DNA of 16,847 nt from an uncultured Actinomycetes bacterium (lineage in GTDB: Bacteria; Actinomycetota; Actinomycetes; Nanopelagicales; Nanopelagicaceae): NCBI GenBank assembly GCA_903865885.1, contig CAIPLJ010000049.1, positions 1 to 16,847 of the forward strand. The letters run 5' to 3'. Both the position numbers and the translations under genes were made by a program. Below, piece after piece: positions 8,134-13,668 of the stretch. Below the pieces are notes generated by a model. That model was not told the origin of the DNA, made no database searches, and worked only from the letters and a program-made list of their open reading frames with translations. How positions within the stretch are numbered: position 1 is the first letter of the stretch; the number at the start of each line of letters is the position of its first letter.

Positions 8134-8163
8134 AGGTTTTTTGTGCGCAGCACTAAAAAACCT
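8134..8163 (-). promoter_or_regulatory. Long hairpin in the rpsB 5' leader
   Basis: AGGTTTTTT at 8134-8142 pairs with AAAAAACCT at 8155-8163, and inside it GTGC at 8143-8146 pairs with GCAC at 8150-8153, leaving a single-base bulge and a 3-nt loop. It ends 18 nt before the rpsB ATG, next to the AAGGAG Shine-Dalgarno. The A/T strands flank the GC core on both sides instead of forming a one-sided U-tract, so it is not a standard intrinsic terminator. An S2-binding or attenuation element is possible. Confidence 0.55.
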
Positions 8164-8174
8164 GCTCGGTTAAT

Positions 8175-8195
8175 GTCTTAGCAATTTACTAAGAC
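8175..8195 (-). promoter_or_regulatory. Inverted repeat upstream in the rpsB leader or promoter region
   Basis: GTCTTAG (8175-8181) and CTAAGAC (8189-8195) are perfectly complementary around a 7-nt AT-rich loop. A TAAATT hexamer, which fits the loose actinobacterial TANNNT -10 pattern, lies within it on the minus strand. The dyad could therefore be either an operator over the promoter or a second leader hairpin. The sequence alone does not decide. Confidence 0.45.
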
Positions 8196-8250
8196 CGTCG
8201 CACCTACAACGCCGACCGCAATTTAAATGATTCAGATGGCAGAGCCATTG

Positions 8251-8279
8251 AATAAATTAAGAGCGGACCGAAGTGGCTC
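8251..8279 (-). terminator. Candidate intrinsic terminator after xerC
   Basis: On the minus strand GAGC (8279-8276) pairs with GCTC (8264-8261), with an inner AC-TTCG-GT cap, a C(UUCG)G tetraloop, separated by a small internal loop. The stem is followed immediately by TTAATTTATT (8260-8251). The shape is terminator-like, but the U-tract is interrupted and the stem is short. It would end transcripts coming from xerC or from a small RNA upstream of it. Confidence 0.5.
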
Positions 8280-8417
8280 GTATTCCCTGACTTGCAAAGC
8301 CTTGGTATTGCAACCAAAGGAATTGCGCAGTTCATACATAGATGCTGAGATGTCATCAATCTCGCGATTGATGCAGGGCAAATCTTACCTGCCGTCAAGG
8401 GGTGCAAAATCCACCCC
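8251..8417 (-). ncRNA. Candidate structured RNA downstream of xerC
   Basis: Reading the minus strand after the xerC stop there are successive stems: GGGGTG/CACCCC (8412-8417 with 8399-8404); GCAGG/CCTGC (8388-8392 with 8373-8377); an 8-bp perfect stem with a GCGA (GNRA-type) tetraloop (8366-8373 with 8354-8361); a 7-bp stem with one bulged A (8313-8320 with 8300-8306); then the UUCG-capped terminator-like stem. GNRA, UUCG and the T-tract all make sense only on the minus strand. I do not recognise an Rfam family. It could be an independent small RNA, a processed xerC 3' UTR, or the 5' part of a long rpsB leader. Confidence 0.4.
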
Positions 8418-8428
8418 ACTTCCTCTCG

Positions 8429-9340
8429 CTAAGCCCGAGGGTGCGCCTGTTTAAAAGCTTTTTGAAGTCTCTCTGTCGATACATGGGTATAGATCTGGGT
8501 CGTAGCAAGAGATGCATGGCCCAGAATTTCTTGAACGGTGCGAAGGTCTGCTCCCCCTTCGAGCAGATGTGTTGCAGCTGAATGGCGCAGTGCATGTGGC
8601 CCCATTCGCTCTACTCCTTCTAACGCAGAGAGAGCTTCATAGACAATCGTTCGCACTGTGCGTTGATCGATACGACCACCACGCGAACCTAAGAAGACAG
8701 CGCGTGCAGATTTATCTGTTGCAACAGAAGACCTGCCATTCTTGAGCCAATCATTGAGAGCTTTAATCGCAGGAGCACCCAATGGAATCGTGCGCTCCTT
8801 ATTTCCTTTGCCTAATACTCGAATGGTGTTGCGGTTGTAATCGACATCATCAAGGTCAAGGCCACAGAGTTCAGAGACGCGAGCACCTGATGCATAGAGG
8901 ACTTCGAGGATTGCGCAATCACGTTTTGAAAGTGGAGTCTCTTCTTCCGCAACGCGAGTTGCCAGTGAATCCATGGCGGTAGATGCATCTACAACTGATA
9001 AGACTTCAGGCAGGGTTCTATGTCCTTTAGGTGTTGCAAGGGTTGCCCCTACATCCTTTGCGAGATATCCCTTTTTCGTCGCCCATTTAGTAAAGAGGCG
9101 AATAGAGACTGCCCTACGTGAAAGCGTTGTGCGCGCTCCCCCTTTAACCTGCTGATTAGCTAACCATGAACGAATATGTGCAATCGTGAACGATGCGACA
9201 TCATCAACTTTCTGCATTTCAAGGTGGCTTAAGAAACTTTCGAGATCTCCGAGGTAAGCGCGAACTGTGTGCTCGGAGAGATTACGTTCCTTCTCGAGGT
9301 AATGGGTGTATTCCCCATAGATACTCTCAAAAGAAGTCAT
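8429..9340 (-). CDS. xerC: XerC-type tyrosine site-specific recombinase
   Basis: Chromosome-dimer-resolution recombinase that acts with XerD at dif. From ATG 9340 the protein is 303 aa, close to the usual 298-300. It has an N-terminal SAM-like core-binding domain (about 1-95) and a C-terminal catalytic domain with the complete set R154 (ASGARVSEL), K178 (GKGNKER), H249 and R252 (HALRHSAATH), H275 (LGHASLAT) and nucleophile Y284 (TQIYTHV). An in-frame GTG at 9361 would add 7 residues. I prefer 9340 because TATATT lies 8 nt upstream, as expected of a leaderless transcript, and no Shine-Dalgarno is seen. Position just upstream of rpsB is usual for actinobacterial xerC. It looks chromosomal, with no sign of an associated integrative element. 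Confidence 0.92.
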   Translation of the reverse strand: MTSFESIYGEYTHYLEKERNLSEHTVRAYLGDLESFLSHLEMQKVDDVASFTIAHIRSWLANQQVKGGARTTLSRRAVSIRLFTKWATKKGYLAKDVGATLATPKGHRTLPEVLSVVDASTAMDSLATRVAEEETPLSKRDCAILEVLYASGARVSELCGLDLDDVDYNRNTIRVLGKGNKERTIPLGAPAIKALNDWLKNGRSSVATDKSARAVFLGSRGGRIDQRTVRTIVYEALSALEGVERMGPHALRHSAATHLLEGGADLRTVQEILGHASLATTQIYTHVSTERLQKAFKQAHPRA

Positions 9341-9348
9341 GTGTACAG

Positions 9349-9354
9349 AATATA
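9349..9354 (-). promoter_or_regulatory. Candidate -10 hexamer for leaderless xerC
   Basis: TATATT on the minus strand ends 8 nt before ATG 9340. This fits a TANNNT -10 box with transcription starting at or next to the start codon. No clear -35 is seen, and no ribosome-binding site precedes the ATG. Confidence 0.4.
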
Positions 9355-9385
9355 TCCACACGGTCTCGATACCCCCGTATGAATC

Positions 9386-9403
9386 TGATGCGGATACGCA
9401 TCA
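9386..9403. promoter_or_regulatory. 18-bp dyad in the divergent xerC / 78-aa gene intergenic region
   Basis: TGATGCG-GATA-CGCATCA is a perfect 7-bp inverted repeat with a 4-bp centre. It lies 20-37 bp upstream of the 78-aa gene's ATG, overlapping the expected -35 region, and about 46 bp from the xerC start. Size and position fit a dimeric repressor operator, possibly for the nearby XRE protein. Confidence 0.5.
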
Positions 9404-9410
9404 AAGGCGA

Positions 9411-9416
9411 TACGGT
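9411..9416 (+). promoter_or_regulatory. Candidate -10 hexamer for the leaderless 78-aa gene
   Basis: TACGGT fits TANNNT and ends 6 nt before ATG 9423, consistent with a leaderless transcript. Evidence is spacing and pattern only. Confidence 0.3.
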
Positions 9417-9422
9417 GCAGGC

Positions 9423-9659
9423 ATGCGCATTAGGGTCTCAGATTCCATCGCGATTCCTTCACTTAGCCGAGAACTCGATGGCACGATAATTCTCAATATC
9501 AACACAGAATTATCTTTTGAAGATATTGAGGGTTTCATTGGAGATCAGTTCGCACCTGGTGAGCGAGATATAGCATTTTCACTCTGGGTAGATGATGAGA
9601 CAAAAAGGGTCTTTACGCCGATTGCAGGCACCACAGATTTTTATATAGATCTGCGCTAG
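9423..9659 (+). CDS. Hypothetical 78-aa protein
   Basis: The only likely plus-strand gene in the window. I do not recognise a family. The product is small, acidic (many Asp/Glu after residue 30), without a signal peptide or membrane segment, and rich in beta-branched residues in patches such as GTIILNINTEL and DIAFSLWVDD, suggesting an alpha/beta or beta fold. ATG 9423 is chosen because longer in-frame starts run into xerC on the other strand and because TACGGT precedes it at leaderless spacing. It is divergent from xerC and convergent with the XRE gene: its TAG ends at 9659 and the XRE stop codon begins at 9660. That it is a real gene rests on this exact packing, the open frame and the upstream dyad. 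Confidence 0.65.
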   Translation: MRIRVSDSIAIPSLSRELDGTIILNINTELSFEDIEGFIGDQFAPGERDIAFSLWVDDETKRVFTPIAGTTDFYIDLR

Positions 9660-9914
9660 TTACTTTTTATCGATAGCACCCAGAGCAATAAGTAAAGTCT
9701 CTGGTGAAACTTCTAAAACCTCACACATCGGCGCAATCACATCAATCGATGGCCTACGTTCATGTCTGAAGTACCGTGAAATAGTTCCACGATCGATTCC
9801 AACCATCGCTGCAAACTCTTCGTACGTTGAAATATTTAGCTTCACTAGTCTCTGCGCAAGCCAATCAGCAGACTCCTCTTGGGTAAATCTCCTACCCACA
9901 GCCTTCGTGCGCAT
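9660..9914 (-). CDS. XRE-family helix-turn-helix protein
   Basis: 84 aa, essentially a single HTH domain in the Cro/C1 style. After a basic N-terminus and one helix (about 10-27), the HTH proper covers about 29-52: STYEEFAAMVGIDRGTISRYF, with the Gly turn and the recognition helix RGTISRYFR. Two further helices follow (VIAPMCEVLEV, SPETLLIALG). There is no effector domain, so it is a DNA-binding regulator that probably dimerises. ATG 9914 lies 41 nt after the cimA stop with TATATT 7 nt before it, so it may be leaderless as well as read from the ilv-cimA operon. Targets are unknown; the dyad at 9386-9403 and the ilv-cimA operon are the local candidates. Confidence 0.85.
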   Translation of the reverse strand: MRTKAVGRRFTQEESADWLAQRLVKLNISTYEEFAAMVGIDRGTISRYFRHERRPSIDVIAPMCEVLEVSPETLLIALGAIDKK

Positions 9915-9921
9915 GAGAAAA

Positions 9922-9927
9922 AATATA
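9922..9927 (-). promoter_or_regulatory. Candidate -10 hexamer for the leaderless XRE gene
   Basis: TATATT within an AT-rich ATATATATTTTTT stretch ends 7 nt before ATG 9914; no Shine-Dalgarno is visible. Same arrangement as at xerC. Confidence 0.4.
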
Positions 9928-9955
9928 TATCAGGCGCCAGCGAAAATGGAAGAAC

Positions 9956-11545
9956 TTATTCGGGTTTGCGGCCCTGTCGCAAAAGTCCGAATGTGAGCGC
10001 ATCTTCGAGAGCCATGGCGGATGCGGCAATCACGTTCTCGTGTACGCCGACAGTGTTCCACTCGCCCTTGCCGTCTGAGGTTTCAACAAGAACGCGGGTT
10101 ACCGCACCAGTTCCGAGACGTCCTTCAAGAATGCGAACCTTGTAATCAGTGAGTTCAAGCGACGCTAATTCTGGGTATAGCTGATTAAGACCATCGCGCA
10201 GTGCATTATCGAATGCATTGACAGGACCATTACCTTCACCAGAGCATGTGATCTCTTTACCTTGAGCAGTAACTGTTACCTCTGCCTTGGTGATAATCGA
10301 ATTCTTTTCATCGCGCTCTGTTGTGGTGAGCCAATGATCAATGGTGAAGAATGATGGACGTTTACCTGTTGCTTCTTCGCGAAGAAGAAGTTCAAATGAT
10401 GCATCTGCTGCTTCAAAGGTAAATCCGCGCGATTCCATATCCTTTACACGATCGACTACACGGCCAATGAGTTCGCGATCTCCCTTGAGATCAACACCGA
10501 GCTCCATAGATTTAAGTTCGATTGAAGCACGCCCTGCCATATCAGAGACAAGCATGCGCATATCGTTTCCAACAGATTCAGGATCTTCATGCTGATAGAG
10601 AGATGGATCAACCTTGATTGCAGATGCGTGAAGGCCTGCCTTATGTGCAAAGGCTGAGACACCTGTATATGGCTGGCGAGGAGATGGAGAAATATTTGTA
10701 ACTTCAGCAACTGCATGCGAGATGCGGAATGCTTCACGTAGTGCGTTCTGAGGAAGTACTTCTTTCTTCTTCTTCAATTCTAAGTTTGCGATGATGGTGA
10801 CTAAGTCAGCATTTCCTGTGCGTTCGCCATAACCATTAAGAGTTCCTTGTACATGGGTAGCACCTGCTGCAACTGCAGCCATTGAGTTTGCAACTGCGCA
10901 ACCTGTGTCGTTGTGGCAATGAATTCCAAGGCGTGCAGATGTTGCACCTATTACGTCATTGACTACATCGGCAATCTCATCAGGGAGCATTCCGCCGTTG
11001 GTATCGCAGAGTGCTGCGACATCGGCTCCTGCTTCCATAGCAACACGGATAACTTCAAGAGCATAGGCGCGGTTAGCACGGTAGCCATCAAAGAAGTGTT
11101 CTGCATCAAGGAATACGCGCTGGCCTTCTTGGCGCAAATGAGTAACAGAGTCGCGAATCATTGCAAGGTTCTCATCCAATGAAGTCTTCAGTGCAAGATC
11201 AACATGGCGGTCATATGCCTTGGCAACAAGAGTTACAGCAGGCGCTCCTGAATCACGCAAGGCTCCAAGTAGAACATCATCTGCAGCTTTTACATTGGGG
11301 CGACGAGTCGCACCAAAGGCTACAAATGTTGCATTCCTTAATTTCAATTCCTTCTTAGCAAGTGCAAAGAATTCGGTGTCCTTTGGATTTGCTCCGGGCC
11401 ATCCGCCTTCAATAAATCCAACACCCAAATCATCAAGGTGGCGTGCAATCGTCAGCTTGTCATGAACCGAAAGGTTAAGGCCCTCTTGCTGTGCACCATC
11501 GCGCAGAGTGGTGTCATAGATATGCATCGCTTCTTTGTCGAACAT
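9956..11545 (-). CDS. cimA: (R)-citramalate synthase
   Basis: Condenses acetyl-CoA with pyruvate to citramalate, the entry to isoleucine synthesis that bypasses threonine deaminase. The 529-aa protein has the DRE-TIM metallolyase barrel and a C-terminal LeuA-type dimer/regulatory domain (about 400-525), where isoleucine feedback usually acts. Key features are YDTTLRDGAQQEG (10-22; the AQQEG end fits citramalate synthases rather than isopropylmalate or homocitrate synthases), the metal ligands HxH in GIHCHNDTG (H209, H211), and GYGERTGNADL (238-248). ATG 11545 shares a base with the ilvE stop codon (TAATG) and is preceded by AAGAAGG; ATG 11527 is a less likely alternative. Last enzyme gene of the branched-chain operon. 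Confidence 0.95.
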   Translation of the reverse strand: MFDKEAMHIYDTTLRDGAQQEGLNLSVHDKLTIARHLDDLGVGFIEGGWPGANPKDTEFFALAKKELKLRNATFVAFGATRRPNVKAADDVLLGALRDSGAPAVTLVAKAYDRHVDLALKTSLDENLAMIRDSVTHLRQEGQRVFLDAEHFFDGYRANRAYALEVIRVAMEAGADVAALCDTNGGMLPDEIADVVNDVIGATSARLGIHCHNDTGCAVANSMAAVAAGATHVQGTLNGYGERTGNADLVTIIANLELKKKKEVLPQNALREAFRISHAVAEVTNISPSPRQPYTGVSAFAHKAGLHASAIKVDPSLYQHEDPESVGNDMRMLVSDMAGRASIELKSMELGVDLKGDRELIGRVVDRVKDMESRGFTFEAADASFELLLREEATGKRPSFFTIDHWLTTTERDEKNSIITKAEVTVTAQGKEITCSGEGNGPVNAFDNALRDGLNQLYPELASLELTDYKVRILEGRLGTGAVTRVLVETSDGKGEWNTVGVHENVIAASAMALEDALTFGLLRQGRKPE

Positions 11546-12627
11546 TAGAGCGCAACCTTCTTCATCCAGCTGTGCTTATCAGCAGTTGTTCCATGTTGAA
11601 TAGCAAGAAGGTGATTGCGGATCTGCATTGTGATGGGACCTGGTTGTCCATCGCCTGTGACCCATGTACCCATGGCAGATTTCGCTTGTCCTACAGGTGA
11701 AACAACTGCTGCTGTTCCACATGCAAAGATTTCAGAGATTTCACCTGATGTTACGCCTTCGCGCCAGTCGTCCACGGAAAGCATGACTTCTTCGGTCTTA
11801 TAACCAAGATCTTTTGCAACCGACAAGATTGAATCACGTGTGATTCCGGGAAGAAGAGTTCCGGTGAGTTTTGGAGTGATAACAGTTGCATCGGCGCCTT
11901 TACCTCTTACGAAGTACAGGTTCATGCCGCCCATCTCTTCAATCCATTTACGCTCTACTGCATCGATCCAGACAACTTGGTCGCATCCTTCTTTAGCTGC
12001 AGCTTTCTGTGCAACGAGGGATGCTGCGTAATTTCCGCCGCACTTTGCTTCACCTGTTCCACCAAGGGCTGCGCGCACGTACTCAGTTGAAATCCAGACA
12101 GAGACTGCCTTTGCGGGATCAAAATATGCGCCTGCAGGTGTAGCAATAAGTAAGTAGGTAGCTTTATTTGTTGGACGAACACCAAGGCCAACTTCGGTTG
12201 CAATCATAAATGGGCGGATATAGAGAGCCTCGCCGATTTTTCCTGGAGTCCAACCAGCATCTTGCTTAACAAGTGTGTGAATAGTTTCAAGGAATAACTC
12301 TTCAGGCATTTCTGGAAGTGCAAGACGTGCTGCAGATCGAGCAAAGCGACGAGAGTTTGCTTCAGGACGAAAGAGTGAGATGCCACCATCTGGTTGGCGA
12401 TAAGCCTTCATACCTTCGAAGATTTCTTGACCGTAATGAAAAACCGCAGTTGCAGGATCAAGTGAGATTGGGCCATATGGCTTTAACTCTGGCTCTTCCC
12501 AACCACCGGCTTCAGTCCACTCGCAGACGACCATGTGGTCGGTGTAATACTTTCCAAAACCACAGTTAGCGACCTTTTCATCGCGCTCGGCTTTTGGAAC
12601 TGCATGTGGATTGAGAGTGATCTTCAT
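11545..12627 (-). CDS. ilvE: Branched-chain amino acid aminotransferase
   Basis: PLP enzyme that transfers the amino group from glutamate to the 2-oxo acids of Leu, Ile and Val in the final step. At 360 aa it matches the longer bacterial class II BCAT type. The PLP lysine is K195 in GTGEAKCGGNYAAS. Other family elements are FHYGQEIFEGMKAYR (63-77) and the cofactor-phosphate loop near GITRDSILSVAKDLG. The leuB stop directly abuts its ATG (no gap), and its TAA shares a base with cimA, so the three are coupled. Confidence 0.96.
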   Translation of the reverse strand: MKITLNPHAVPKAERDEKVANCGFGKYYTDHMVVCEWTEAGGWEEPELKPYGPISLDPATAVFHYGQEIFEGMKAYRQPDGGISLFRPEANSRRFARSAARLALPEMPEELFLETIHTLVKQDAGWTPGKIGEALYIRPFMIATEVGLGVRPTNKATYLLIATPAGAYFDPAKAVSVWISTEYVRAALGGTGEAKCGGNYAASLVAQKAAAKEGCDQVVWIDAVERKWIEEMGGMNLYFVRGKGADATVITPKLTGTLLPGITRDSILSVAKDLGYKTEEVMLSVDDWREGVTSGEISEIFACGTAAVVSPVGQAKSAMGTWVTGDGQPGPITMQIRNHLLAIQHGTTADKHSWMKKVAL

Positions 12628-13668
12628 TTACTTTACCAACTCCGCTAAGGCAGAACCGATTTCAGTTGTTCCGCGCTTTGAATCTCCACGTGTCAACAAG
12701 TCAGCTGCAACTGCTTTTTCGACATCGCGGGCTGCATCCGTTAAACCTAAGTGATCTAACATCATTGCAACAGACATCACTGTCGCAGTTGGATCAGCGA
12801 GATTCTTTCCAGCGATATCTGGCGCAGAACCGTGTACGGGTTCAAACATGGATGGGAATTTACCTGTTGGGTTGATGTTTCCTGAGGCAGCAAGGCCGAT
12901 GCCACCACAGATTGCTGCAGCGATATCGGTCAAGATATCTCCGAAGAGGTTATCTGTGACAACAACATCAAAGCGCTCTGGGTTGGTCACAAAGAACATG
13001 GAAGCTGCATCAACGTGCAAGTAATCAGTGGTGACATTGGGGAATTCCTTTGCCACGTGATTAAAGGTACGAGTCCACAATCCACCTGCACGAGTAAGGA
13101 CATTGTTCTTATGTACAAGTGTGAGCTTCTTACGATCACGAGCTGATGCACGAGCAAATGCATCGCGAATAACGCGTTCAGCGCCACGACGAGTGTTCAG
13201 AGATTCCTCTGTTGCAATCTCTGCATCAGTGCCTTCAGCAAGAACGCCACCTGCGCCAACATATGGACCTTCAGTTCCTTCGCGCACAACTACGAAATCG
13301 ATAGGCGCTTTTGTTGCAAGTGGACCTGTCACACCGGGCATCAACTTCGCTGGGCGAAGGTTGATGTAGTGATCAAAGGCAAAGCGAAGCTTAAGAAGCA
13401 ATCCGCGCTCGAGAACGCCGCTAGGAACTGTTGGGTCCCCCACTGCGCCAAGCAAGATGACATCTGACTTTGCAAGTTCTGCTAGAACTGAATCTGGAAG
13501 TACTTCGCCAGTGCGGTGCCAGTAGCCAGCGCCTAAGTCGTACTGAGTCTTATTAAATGTCACACCGTATTTAGCGGCAACGACATCAAGAACTTTAAGA
13601 CCCTCGCCTACAACTTCGGTACCGATACCGTCGCCCGGGATAACTGCAAGATTGATTGTTCGTGACAT
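12628..13668 (-). CDS. leuB: 3-isopropylmalate dehydrogenase
   Basis: NAD-dependent oxidative decarboxylation of 3-isopropylmalate in leucine synthesis. At 346 aa it is the actinobacterial-length form. It shows AVIPGDGIG at 8-16, the substrate Arg region LRFAFDHYINLRP, FVVVREGTEGPY, the catalytic Lys in VHKNNVL, and the metal Asp residues in TDNLFGDILTD. It sits between serA and ilvE and two genes before cimA, without leuA or leuCD in view. The same enzyme family also oxidises 3-methylmalate in the citramalate route, so dual use is likely. The ATG shares a base with the serA stop. Confidence 0.96.
   Translation of the reverse strand: MSRTINLAVIPGDGIGTEVVGEGLKVLDVVAAKYGVTFNKTQYDLGAGYWHRTGEVLPDSVLAELAKSDVILLGAVGDPTVPSGVLERGLLLKLRFAFDHYINLRPAKLMPGVTGPLATKAPIDFVVVREGTEGPYVGAGGVLAEGTDAEIATEESLNTRRGAERVIRDAFARASARDRKKLTLVHKNNVLTRAGGLWTRTFNHVAKEFPNVTTDYLHVDAASMFFVTNPERFDVVVTDNLFGDILTDIAAAICGGIGLAASGNINPTGKFPSMFEPVHGSAPDIAGKNLADPTATVMSVAMMLDHLGLTDAARDVEKAVAADLLTRGDSKRGTTEIGSALAELVK

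Larger units (their letters stand above)
8116..8428. other. 313-bp intergenic region between xerC and rpsB
   Basis: No convincing protein gene lies here. The xerC-proximal part (8251-8417) holds a run of hairpins ending in a terminator-like stem, and the rpsB-proximal part (8134-8195) holds two leader dyads. The rpsB promoter must lie around 8164-8250. TAAATT hexamers on the minus strand are possible -10 sites, but I could not find a matching -35. In many actinobacteria an M23-peptidase-like gene occupies this spot; none is intact here. Confidence 0.7.

Noticed and set aside
8232..8381. A 49-aa minus-strand frame from TTG 8381 with a plausible helical composition and a weak AGG upstream.
   Set aside because: It runs through the terminator-like hairpin and all the other stems, starts with TTG and has no recognisable similarity; a structured RNA explains the region better.
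8344..8411. Plus-strand CTGAGA and GGTGCAAAATCC strings that recall the TPP and cobalamin riboswitch cores.
   Set aside because: The order and the remaining conserved boxes of both riboswitches are absent, and the plus strand continues as antisense of xerC, so no regulated gene follows.
8204..8428. An open minus-strand frame in frame with xerC past its TAG, about 71 codons, with a HFG and a hydrophobic tail faintly like the end of an M23 peptidase; a second frame has SGVDFAPLDGR, faintly like the M23 HxGVDFA motif.
   Set aside because: The codons look atypical (many rare codons, several Cys), the two hints lie in different frames about 50 codons apart, and the frames cross the terminator-like stem. 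The similarity is too weak to call a pseudogene.
8429..9340. Tyrosine recombinase as a sign of an integrated element.
   Set aside because: Sequence, length and position next to rpsB fit housekeeping XerC. There is no attachment-site repeat or phage gene, and the adjacent small genes alone do not make an element.
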